A stretch of DNA of 21,532 nucleotides from contig CAXKVV010001738.1 of the NCBI GenBank assembly GCA_964058805.1, positions 1-21,532 of the forward strand, in the 5' to 3' direction. The DNA comes from Schoenoplectus triqueter. Lineage: Eukaryota; Streptophyta; Magnoliopsida; Poales; Cyperaceae. The notes under the pieces were generated by a model. It was not told where the DNA came from. It did no database searches and worked only from the letters and a program-made list of their open reading frames with translations. The number at the start of each line of letters is the position of its first letter. Positions within the stretch are counted from its first letter, which is position 1. This document shows, one piece after another, positions 10,846 through 20,173 of the stretch. The position numbers and the translations under genes are program-made.

Positions 10846-11792
10846 AACGGGACCTGACGCCCTCGGTACCGCCAAAAACGTGTTCGGTAGCGCAAAACTT
10901 GAAAACGAGCCCCGATGGCCTCGGTACCGCCCAAAAAGAATCTGGATGCGCGAAACATGAAAATAAGCCTCGACGCCCTCGATACCGTCGAAAACGAGTT
11001 CGGGGGCGCAAAACTTAAAAACAGTACACGACGCCCTTGGTACCGCCCGAAACGAGTCCGAGAGCACAAAATAAAACGTGACCCGACGCCCTCGGTACCG
11101 CCTAAAAAGGGTCCGGGAGCGCAAAACATGAAAACGAGACCTGACGGCCTCAGTATCGTCGAAAACGAGTCCAGGAGAGCAGAACGTAAAAACGGGACCC
11201 AACGCCCTCGGTACCGTCAAAAACGTGTCCGGGAACGCAAAACGTGAAAATGAGCCCCGACGGCCTCGGTACTGCCCAAAAAGAGTCCGAGAACGCAAAA
11301 CATGAAAACGAGCCCTGTCACCCTCGGTACCGTCGAAAACGAGTCTGGAAGCGCAAAACTTGAAAACGGTACCTGACGCCCTCGGTACCGCCCGAAATGA
11401 GTTCGGGAGCGCAAAACATGAAAACGGGACCCGGCGGCCTTGGTACCGCGCAAAAAGAGTTCGAGAGCGCAAAAAATGAAAACGTGCCACGACGCCCTCG
11501 GTACCGTCGAAAACGAGTCCGGGAGCGTAAAACTTGAAAACGGTACCCGACGCCCTCTGTACCGCTCGAAACGACTTCGGGAGCGTAAAGCATGAAATCG
11601 ACCCCCGATGGCTTCGGTACTGTAGAAAATGTGTCGGGGAGCGCAAAACATGAAAACGGGACCCGATGCCCTCGGTACCGCCAAAAAGTTGTCCGGGAGT
11701 GCAAAACTTAAAAATGAGCCCCGACGGCCTCAGTACCGCCCAAAAAGAGTCCGGTAGCGCAAAACATGAAAACGAGTTCGGCAGTGCAAATT

Positions 11793-11842
11793 TAACTAAA
11801 TAACTACGCCCGAGATATAACTGAATAACTACGCCCGAGATA
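11793..11842. repeat. 25-bp tandem duplication at the satellite edge
   Basis: Two adjacent 25-bp copies (11793-11817 and 11818-11842), each reading TAACTRAATAACTACGCCCG followed by AGATA, differ at one base (A versus G). They lie directly between the last, truncated 58-bp monomer and the single-copy island and resemble neither satellite. They could be filler made when the array was joined to the island, or part of the island itself. Confidence 0.9.
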
Positions 11843-11875
11843 CTCCATTTCGGCCACAGAAAATCCCACATCAAA

Positions 11876-12075
11876 CCCTCTCTTCTCTCTCCCGGACATT
11901 TAATGCTTGTCCTATCATCTCTCTCTCCTCTCCTCTAGCATTTAATGCCATCCTTTCACAACTCTCTCTCTCTCTCTCCTCCCCCGTCCCCCTTGTCTCT
12001 CCCTCTGGCTCTCTCTCTGGCGAGAGGATTCGTCGATCCCCTCTGCTCAACCCCTCACGCACTCTCCCTCTCCTA
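11876..12075 (+). repeat. CT-rich (pyrimidine) low-complexity tract
   Basis: About 200 bp dominated by C and T, with many TCTCTC runs and a perfect (CT)8 at 11962-11977. The 10-mer CATTTAATGC occurs twice (11897-11906 and 11939-11948), each time followed by CT-rich sequence, which suggests an imperfect ~42-bp duplication. Pyrimidine-rich tracts of this kind are common just upstream of, or around, plant transcription start regions, and a TATA box follows about 110 bp downstream. It could also be ordinary microsatellite expansion. No ORF is credible here. Confidence 0.8.
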
Positions 12076-12183
12076 TCAATGTATCAAATCGGGTTGATCG
12101 TTGGCTCACCCTTGCCCCATCACCTTGTCACCTCTTACCGACCCCTTGACTTGCCCTAGACCCGAGCCTTTGCCGCCTCTTCC

Positions 12184-12190
12184 TATAAAG
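12184..12190 (+). promoter_or_regulatory. Candidate TATA box (TATAAAG)
   Basis: TATAAAG, preceded by C, sits in GC-moderate sequence after the CT-rich tract. About 30 bp downstream is CTCATG (12217 on), a plausible pyrimidine-purine start site. The spacing, the upstream pyrimidine tract and the downstream telo-box-like motif fit a plant Pol II core promoter. No coding sequence follows before the satellite begins at 12567, so if real it is an orphaned promoter of a gene fragment or of a retroelement LTR. A chance match cannot be excluded. Confidence 0.4.
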
Positions 12191-12566
12191 TCGAGTGTGC
12201 GCCCTCCTCTCCTACTCCTTTGGCTCTCATGCGTTGAGAATAGACAGAAAGAAATAATAACTGATAAGAACAGATCTACACATTCGGTTTAAAGAGGTGC
12301 AAGGAGGGAGAGAAGGGTGGTGGCCGAGCTTTGCCGGAGAAGAGGTGGTACCCTTTGAGCTTCCTTGCTTGCCTATTCTACATCCCCCCTAACTGGTAAA
12401 CCCTAGCCCGAATTAATGTGGGTGATTGTGTGTTGCTTGTTAATGATTTGTGCATGTTGTGGTTCTAGTTTGTTGATTTGGGTTTGCTGTTATGCTTGAC
12501 TTTTCCCTTTGTGCTTGTTGCCCCATGTTGCCTTGCTTGCTATACTGGTTGGCTTGGCCAGTTCTT
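12191..12566 (+). other. Single-copy island between the two satellites, leader-like, no gene recognised
   Basis: This stretch does not repeat elsewhere in the window. It begins with an A/G-rich, 5'UTR-like part (12235-12345), contains CTGGTAAACC, which resembles an intron donor (the GT at 12396), and continues as G/T-rich, intron-like sequence (12420-12560) up to TTGGCCAG just before the AT-rich satellite. No ORF of convincing length or composition exists; the 63-codon frame at 12101-12292 crosses the TATA region and looks accidental. I saw no LTR ends, target-site duplication, primer-binding site or protein similarity. It is best described as a relic promoter and leader. Confidence 0.45.
12398..12406 (+). 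promoter_or_regulatory. Telo-box-like motif (AAACCCTAG)
   Basis: AAACCCTAG contains the AAACCCTA core of the plant telo-box, which is found in promoters and 5' leaders of many plant translation and growth genes. It lies about 210 bp downstream of the candidate TATA box. It is a single occurrence, not a telomeric array. A nine-base match can arise by chance, so function is only a suggestion. Confidence 0.3.
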
Positions 12567-14343
12567 ACGCTAATTTTGCACAAATATAAGTAAGATGCAT
12601 CAGAAACTGTTGTTTAAGATTTTTAACATTTTTTTGCTTCAGAAGTACACCTAATTTCGAGCGAATTAATATAAATGATCCTAACTATGTCTGTTATAAG
12701 ATTATCAAATTATCACTTCAATATGAATATCAGAGGACACTAATTTTTCATAAGGCATAAGTAAGATACATTAGAAATTATTATTTAAACAAGTTGTTTA
12801 ACAGTTTTAACATTTATTGCCTCATAACGGCTTAAAATTTCATGAAAATTAATATAATTAATCCTAGTTATGCCTATTAGAAGATTATCCAATGAACACT
12901 TCGATATGGACATTATACGACACGATTTTTGCATAAAAAATAAGTAAGATGCATTAAAAAATAGCTGTTTAAACAAGTTGTTTGAGTTTTTTTAATCTTT
13001 TGGCTGCATAACTACACATAATTTCACACAAATTAATATAATTACTACTAATTATGCCTATTATATAATTATCTAAAAAACACTCCAATATGAATATCCT
13101 ATAACAGTAATTTTTCATAAAACATAAAGAAGATACATGTGAAACTGCTGTTTAAACAAGTTGTTTGAGATTTTCAAAATTTATTGTCCCATAACTACTT
13201 ATAATTTCGTGAAAATAAATATACTTACTCCTAATTATTCCTATTAGAATATTATCCAATTAATACTCCGAGATGAGTATTCTACGACACAAAATTTGTA
13301 CAAAACCTAAGTAAGATGCATTAAAAAAATAGCAGTTTAAACTAGTTGATTGAGTTTTTTAATTTTTTTCCCGCATATATGATTTCATGAAAATTAATAT
13401 AATTATTCCTAATTATTCCAATTATAAGATTATATAATTAAAACTTCAATATGAATATTCTATGACGCTAATTTGGCACAAAACATAAGTAAGATGCATT
13501 AAAAACTGCCGTTTAAATAAGTTTTTTGACTTTTTTAAATTTTTTGGCCCCATAAATACCCATAATTTCGTGCAAATTAGTATAATTACTCCTAATTATG
13601 CCTATTATAAGATTGTTGAATTAACACTTCGATAGAAATATTCTACGACACTATTTTCTCCCAAAACATAAGTAAGATGCATTAGAAACAACTATTTAAA
13701 AAACTTATTTGAGTATTTCAACATTTTTGGCCCCATAACTACACATAATTTAGTAAAAATTAATATAGCCACTCCTAATTATGTCTACTAAAAGATTATC
13801 TAATTAACACTTCAATATGAACATTCTAGAATAATAATTCAGCACAAAACATAAGTAGGGCGCTTTGAAAACAGCTGTTTAAACAAGTTATTTGAGTTTT
13901 TTTTTTATTTTTGGCCGCATAATTACACATAATTTCTTATATGTTAATATAATTACTCCTAAGCGTGCCTATTATAAGATCTTCTAATTAAAACTTCGAT
14001 ATGAATATTCTACGACACTAATTTTGCACAAAACACAAGTAAGATGCATTAAAAACAGCTGTTTATACAAGTTATTTGAGTTTTTCAAATTTTTTGACTG
14101 CATAGCTACACATAATTTCTTACAAATTAATATAATTTGTCCTAAATATGCCTATTTTAAGATTTTCCAATTAAAACTTCGACAAGAACATTCTACAACA
14201 CTAATTTCGCACAAAACATAAGTAAGATGCATTAAAAGTCGCTGTTTAAATAAGTTGCTTGATCTTTCCAATTTTTTTGGCCGCATAACTGCACATAATT
14301 TCGTATAATTTAATATAATTACTCCTAGTTAATATAATTACCG
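12567..14343 (+). repeat. 182-bp AT-rich satellite: first, shortened and diverged HOR copy
   Basis: Starts at ACGCTAATTTTGCAC. The box AAGTAAGATGCATTA or a variant recurs near 12591, 12762, 12945, 13129, 13312, 13490, 13673, 13856, 14040 and 14223, mostly 183 bp apart with one 171-bp monomer first. These ten monomers correspond one to one with those at 14835-16476 in the next copy, including the short first monomer. Divergence from that copy falls along the array: roughly 7% over 12580-13050, about 3% over 13480-13990, and about 2% near 14024-14221. The copy lacks about 0.66 kb (between three and four monomers) relative to the full unit, at the junction 14332-14343. Confidence 0.95.
14332..14343 (+). 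other. Deletion junction with 12-bp filler inside the AT-rich array
   Basis: Sequence matches the full HOR up to ACTCCTAGTTA (end 14331). It then reads ATATAATTACCG and resumes at TGGCCGCATAAG (14344), which in the intact unit lies about 0.66 kb further on (compare the 16476-17387 and 14223-14472 intervals). The filler, read with the TA before it, resembles the TAATATAATTAC a few bases upstream, so it looks like a locally templated insertion at a repaired break. Confidence 0.85.
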
Positions 14344-17258
14344 TGGCCGCATAAGTACACATAACTTCATGCAAATTAATATAATTACTCCTAATTATGC
14401 GTATTATAAGATTGTCTAATTAACACTTCGATATGAATATCCTACGACACTAATTTTTCATAAAACATAAGTACGATATATTAGAAACTGCTGTTTAAAC
14501 AAAGTCGTTTAAGATTTTTAACTTTTTTACTCATAACTAAACATAATTTCGTCAAAATTAATATAATTGCTCCTAAACATACCTATTAGAATATTATCCA
14601 ATTAACACCTCGATATGAACATTGTACGACACAAAGTTTGCACAAAACATATTTAAGATGCACTAAAACGCTTGTTTAAACAAGTTGTTTGAGTTTTTTA
14701 AATTTGTTGGCCGCATAACAACATATAATTTCATGAAAATTAATATAATTACTTCTAATTATGCCTATTATATGATTGACCAATTAAAAACTAGATATGA
14801 ATATCCTACGACGCTAATTTTGCACAAATATAAGTAAGATGCATTAGAAACTGTTGTTTAAGATTTTCAACATTTTTTTCGCTTCAGAAGTACACCTAAT
14901 TTCGAGCAAATTAATTTAATTGCTCCTAACTATGTCTGTTATAAGATTGTCGAATTATCACTTCAATATGAATTTCAGAGGACACTAATTTTTCATAAGA
15001 CTTATGTAAGATACATTAGAAATTGCTGTTTAAACAAGTTGTTTAAGATTTTTCACATTTATTGCCTCATAACGGCACAAAATTTCGTGAAAATTAATAT
15101 AATTACTCCTAGTTATGCCTATTTCAAGATTATCCAACGAACACTTCGATATGGACATTCTATGACACGATTTTTGCATAAATAATAAGTAAGATGCATT
15201 AAAAAAATAGCTGTTTAAACTAGTTGTTTGAGTTTTTTATAAATTTTGGCTGAATAACTACACATAACTTCACACAAATTAATATCATTACTACTAATTA
15301 TGCCTATTATATAATTATCCAAGAAACACTCCAATATGAATATCCTATAACTGTAATCTTTCATAAAACATAAAGAAGATACATCTGAAACTGCTGTTTA
15401 AACAAGTTGTTTGAGATTTTCAAAATTTATTGTCCCATAACTACTTATAATTTCGTGAAATTTAATATACTTACTCCTAATTGTTCCTATTAGAAGATTA
15501 TCCAATTAATAATCGGAGATGAATATTCTACGACACAAAGTTTGCACAAAATCTAAGTAAGATGCATTAAAAAAACAGCAGTTTAAACTAGTTGATTGAG
15601 TTTTTCAATTTTTTTCCCGCATAACTACATATGATTTCATGAAAATTAATATAATTACTCCTAATTATGCCAACTGTAAGATTATCTAATTAAAACTTCG
15701 ATATGAATATTCTATGATGCTAATTTGGCACAAAACATAAGTAAGATGCATTAAAAACTGCCGTTTAAACAAGTTTTTTGATTTTTTTAAAATTTTTTGG
15801 CCCCATAAATACCCATAACTTCGTGCAAATTAGTATAATTACTCCTAATTATGCCTATTATAAGATTGTTGAATTAACACTTCGATAGGAATATTCTACG
15901 ACACTATTTTCGCCCAAAACATAAGTAAGATGCATTAGAAACAGCTATTTAAAAAACTTATTTGAGTATTTCAACATCTTTGGCCCCATAACTACACATA
16001 ATTTAGTGAAAATTAATATAACCACTCCTAATTATGTATACTAAAAGATTATCTAATTAACACTTCAATATGAACATTCTAGAACACTAATTCAGCACAA
16101 AACATAAGTAGGGCGCTTTGAAAACAGCTGTTTAAACAAGTTATTTGAGTTTTTTTTTAATTTTTGGCCGCATAATTACACATAATTTCTTATATGTTAA
16201 TATAATTACTCCTAAGTATGCCTATTATAAGATCTTCTAATTAAAACTTCGATATGAATATTCTACGACACTAATTTTGCACAAAACACAAGTAAGATGC
16301 ATTAAAAACAGCTGTTTATACAAGTTATTTGAGTTTTTCAAATTTTTTGACTGCATAGCTACACATAATTTCTTACAAATTAATATAATTACTCCTAAAT
16401 ATGCCTATTTTAAGATTTTCCAACTAAAATTTCGACAAGAACATTCTACAACACTAATTTCGCACAAAACATAAGTATGATGCATTAAAAGTCGCTGTTT
16501 AAATAAGTTGCTTGATCTTTCCAATTTTTTTGGCCGCATAACTGCACATAATTTCGTATAATTTAATATAATTACTCCTAGTTACGACTTTTATAAGATT
16601 TTTCAATTAACACTTTGATATGAATATTCTACGATACTATTTTTTCTCAAAACATGAGTAAGATGCATTAGAAACTGCTATTTAAAAAAGTTGTTTAAGG
16701 TTTAAACATTTTTGCCCTCATAACTACACATAAATTCGTAAAAATTAATATAACTACTACTAATTACGTCTATTATAGGGTTGTCCAATTAAAACTTCGA
16801 TATGAATATTATATAACGCTAATATTGCACAAAACATAAGTAAGATGCGTTAAAAACTGCTGTTTAAACAAGTTGTTTGGCTTTATGAAATTTTTTTGGC
16901 CGCATAACTACACATCATTTGGTGCGAATTTATATAATTACTCCTATTTATGCCTATTATAAGATTGTTCATTTAACGCTTCAAAAAGAATATTTTATGG
17001 CACTATTTTTCCTCAAAACATAAGTAAGATGCATTAGAAACTGCTATTTAAGAAAGTTAAGTTATTCAACCTTTTTGGCCTCATAACTACATATAATTTC
17101 CTAAAAATTAATATAATTACTCCTAATTATGTCTATTAAAATATTAGCCAAATAACACTTCGATATGAATATTCTACGACACTAATTTTACACAAGATAT
17201 ATGTAGGATGCATTAAAAACAGCTGTTTAAATAAGTTGTTTGTGTTTTTCAAAAATTT
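14344..17258 (+). repeat. 16-monomer HOR of the 182-bp satellite, full copy 2 (2915 bp)
   Basis: Complete higher-order unit, taken to start at TGGCCGCATAAG. Sixteen monomers average 182 bp, with marker boxes near 14472, 14654, 14835, 15007, 15190, 15375, 15558, 15742, 15926, 16109, 16293, 16476, 16659, 16841, 17025 and 17204. The monomers differ clearly from each other, but each is almost identical to the monomer 2915 bp downstream. Common monomer elements are GTTTAAACAAGTTGTTTGAG, GGCCGCATAACTACACATAA, ATAATTACTCCTAATTAT and CTTCGATATGAATATTC. One monomer is consistently short at ~172 bp (14835-15007). The monomer length is nucleosome-sized, as in many plant centromeric satellites. No credible gene; the 65-codon frame at 16277 is repeated at 19192 and is a satellite artefact. 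Confidence 0.97.
14381..14398 (+). repeat. Example of the conserved 7-bp hairpin dyad of the 182-bp monomer
   Basis: ATAATTACTCCTAATTAT is a perfect inverted repeat: stems ATAATTA and TAATTAT around a CTCC loop. The same or a one-base-off version is present in most monomers of the array. A second dyad, AAACAAGTTGTTT (for example 15032-15044), has six-base arms around one central base and usually adjoins a GTTTAAAC palindrome. Short dyads recurring once per nucleosome-length monomer are a known feature of several centromeric satellites; a role here is inferred only. Confidence 0.6.
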
Positions 17259-20173
17259 TGGCCGCATAAGTACACATAACTTCATACAAATTAATATAAT
17301 TACTCCTAATTATGCGTATTATAAGATTGTCCAATTAACACTTCGATATGAATATCCTACGACACTAATTTTTCATAAAACATAAGTACGATATATTAGA
17401 AACTGCTGTTTAAACAAAGTCGTTTAAGATTTTTAACTTTTTTACTCATAACTAAACATAATTTCGTCAAAATTAATATAATTGCTCCTAAACATACCTA
17501 TTAGAATATTATCCAATTAACACCTCGATATGAACATTGTACGACACAAAGTTTGCACAAAACATATTTAAGATGCACTAAAACGCTTGTTTAAACAAGT
17601 TGTTTGAGTTTTTTAAATTTGTTGGCTGCATAACAACATATAATTTCATGAAAATTAATATAATTACTTCTAATTATGCCTATTATATGATTGACCAATT
17701 AAAAACTAGATATGAATATCCTACGACGCTAATTTTGCACAAATATAAGTAAGATGCATTAGAAACTGTTGTTTAAGATTTTCAACATTTTTTTCGCTTC
17801 AGAAGTACACCTAATTTCGAGCAAATTAATTTAATTGCTCCTAACTATGTCTGTTATAAGATTGTCGAATTATCACTTCAATATGAATTTCAGAGGACAC
17901 TAATTTTTCATAAGACTTATGTAAGATACATTAGAAATTGCTGTTTAAACAAGTTGTTTAAGATTTTTCACATTTATTGCCTCATAACGGCACAAAATTT
18001 CGTGAAAATTAATATAATTACTCCTAGTTATGCCTATTTCAAGATTATCCAACGAACACTTCGATATGGACATTCTATGACACGATTTTTGCATAAATAA
18101 TAAGTAAGATGCATTAAAAAAATAGCTGTTTAAACTAGTTGTTTGAGTTTTTTATAAATTTTGGCTGAATAACTACACATAACTTCACACAAATTAATAT
18201 CATTACTACTAATTATGCCTATTATATAATTATCCAAGAAACACTCCAATATGAATATCCTATAACTGTAATCTTTCATAAAACATAAAGAAGATACATC
18301 TGAAACTGCTGTTTAAACAAGTTGTTTGAGATTTTCAAAATTTATTGTCCCATAACTACTTATAATTTCGTGAAATTTAATATACTTACTCCTAATTGTT
18401 CCTATTAGAAGATTATCCAATTAATAATCGGAGATGAATATTCTACGACACAAAGTTTGCACAAAATCTAAGTAAGATGCATTAAAAAAACAGCAGTTTA
18501 AACTAGTTGATTGAGTTTTTCAATTTTTTTCCCGCATAACTACATATGATTTCATGAAAATTAATATAATTACTCCTAATTATGCCAACTGTAAGATTAT
18601 CTAATTAAAACTTCGATATGAATATTCTATGATGCTAATTTGGCACAAAACATAAGTAAGATGCATTAAAAACTGCCGTTTAAACAAGTTTTTTGATTTT
18701 TTTAAAATTTTTTGGCCCCATAAATACCCATAACTTCGTGCAAATTAGTATAATTACTCCTAATTATGCCTATTATAAGATTGTTGAATTAACACTTCGA
18801 TAGGAATATTCTACGACACTATTTTCGCCCAAAACATAAGTAAGATGCATTAGAAACAGCTATTTAAAAAACTTATTTGAGTATTTCAACATCTTTGGCC
18901 CCATAACTACACATAATTTAGTGAAAATTAATATAACCACTCCTAATTATGTATACTAAAAGATTATCTAATTAACACTTCAATATGAACATTCTAGAAC
19001 ACTAATTCAGCACAAAACATAAGTAGGGCGCTTTGAAAACAGCTGTTTAAACAAGTTATTTGAGTTTTTTTTTAATTTTTGGCCGCATAATTACACATAA
19101 TTTCTTATATGTTAATATAATTACTCCTAAGTATGCCTATTATAAGATCTTCTAATTAAAACTTCGATATGAATATTCTACGACACTAATTTTGCACAAA
19201 ACACAAGTAAGATGCATTAAAAACAGCTGTTTATACAAGTTATTTGAGTTTTTCAAATTTTTTGACTGCATAGCTACACATAATTTCTTACAAATTAATA
19301 TAATTACTCCTAAATATGCCTATTTTAAGATTTTCCAACTAAAATTTCGACAAGAACATTCTACAACACTAATTTCGCACAAAACATAAGTATGATGCAT
19401 TAAAAGTCGCTGTTTAAATAAGTTGCTTGATCTTTCCAATTTTTTTGGCCGCATAACTGCACATAATTTCGTATAATTTAATATAATTACTCCTAGTTAC
19501 GACTTTTATAAGATTTTTCAATTAACACTTTGATATGAATATTCTACGATACTATTTTTTCTCAAAACATGAGTAAGATGCATTAGAAACTGCTATTTAA
19601 AAAAGTTGTTTAAGGTTTAAACATTTTTGCCCTCATAACTACACATAAATTCGTAAAAATTAATATAACTACTACTAATTACGTCTATTATAGGGTTGTC
19701 CAATTAAAACTTCGATATGAATATTATATAACGCTAATATTGCACAAAACATAAGTAAGATGCGTTAAAAACTGCTGTTTAAACAAGTTGTTTGGCTTTA
19801 TGAATTTTTTTTGGCCGCATAACTACACATCATTTGGTGCGAATTTATATAATTACTCCTATTTATGCCTATTATAAGATTGTTCATTTAACGCTTCAAA
19901 AAGAATATTTTATGGCACTATTTTTCCTCAAAACATAAGTAAGATGCATTAGAAACTGCTATTTAAGAAAGTTAAGTTATTCAACCTTTTTGGCCTCATA
20001 ACTACATATAATTTCCTAAAAATTAATATAATTACTCCTAATTATGTCTATTAAAATATTAGCCAAATAACACTTCGATATGAATATTCTACGACACTAA
20101 TTTTACACAAGATATATGTAGGATGCATTAAAAACAGCTGTTTAAATAAGTTGTTTGTGTTTTTCAAAAATTT
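17259..20173 (+). repeat. 16-monomer HOR of the 182-bp satellite, full copy 3 (2915 bp)
   Basis: Same length as copy 2 and, by eye, differing at only four positions: 17286 (A for G), 17332 (C for T), 17627 (T for C) and 19805 (T for A), with no indels seen. That is about 99.9% identity between copies whose constituent monomers are much more different from each other, the hallmark of recent unequal exchange or segmental amplification of the whole 16-mer. Confidence 0.97.

Larger units (their letters stand above)
5283..11792 (-). repeat. 58-bp GC-rich satellite, reverse arm (~112 monomers)
   Basis: Same satellite as 1-5282 but in the opposite orientation throughout. Units read CGCAAAACATGAAAACG, a variable GGACCCGACG, CCCTCGGTACCG, CCCAAAAAGAG, TCCGGGAG. 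Several monomer subtypes are seen only in this arm: one with a GAATTCGGG box followed by CGGCTTCGGTACTCTAGAAA (near 5690, 6540, 8180, 9115, 9235, 10270, 10385, 11610), and one with CCCAAAAATAGTCCGG (near 5360, 6910, 8610, 9480, 10000, 10585). The palindrome-bearing type with ATATGCCAACGGGACC lies at 5455, 5947, 6991, 9564, 10145 and 10666, and a degenerate one near 8465. The array ends abruptly in a truncated monomer around 11775-11790, where CATGAAAACGAGTTCGG joins the two internal CTCGTTTTC boxes. Reverse-strand ORFs of 393-458 codons across this arm are repeat artefacts. Confidence 0.97.

Noticed and set aside
9753..11129. 458-codon reverse-strand ORF (also 420 codons at 7064-8326 and 393 at 10693-11874) as a repetitive protein gene
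   Set aside because: The reading is made of the 58-bp satellite in rotating frames. Similar ORFs occur in other frames and in both arms, with no promoter, no conserved domain and no frame preference. The long length follows from the stop-free consensus.
1..11792. CRISPR-like array
   Set aside because: The whole 57-58 bp unit repeats with no unique spacers, and the context is eukaryotic satellite DNA.
12101..12292. 63-codon ORF in the single-copy island
   Set aside because: It overlaps the CT-rich/TATA region, is low-complexity and proline-rich because of the CT-rich DNA, and has no recognisable domain.
12398..12406. Interstitial telomeric repeat
   Set aside because: AAACCCTAG occurs only once; there is no tandem run.
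12396..12560. Intron from CTG/GTAAAC to TTGGCCAG
   Set aside because: Donor- and acceptor-like sites exist, but the sequence after the acceptor is satellite from 12567 and no exon reading frame is present, so no splice model can be supported.
11793..12566. Solo LTR of a retrotransposon
   Set aside because: TATAAAG and a leader are compatible with this, but no paired TG...CA ends, target-site duplication, primer-binding site or polypurine tract could be identified.
16277..16474. 65-codon ORF repeated at 14024-14221 and 19192-19389
   Set aside because: It is one monomer pair of the 2915-bp HOR and recurs only because the HOR recurs. AT-rich composition and absence of any family similarity argue against a gene.
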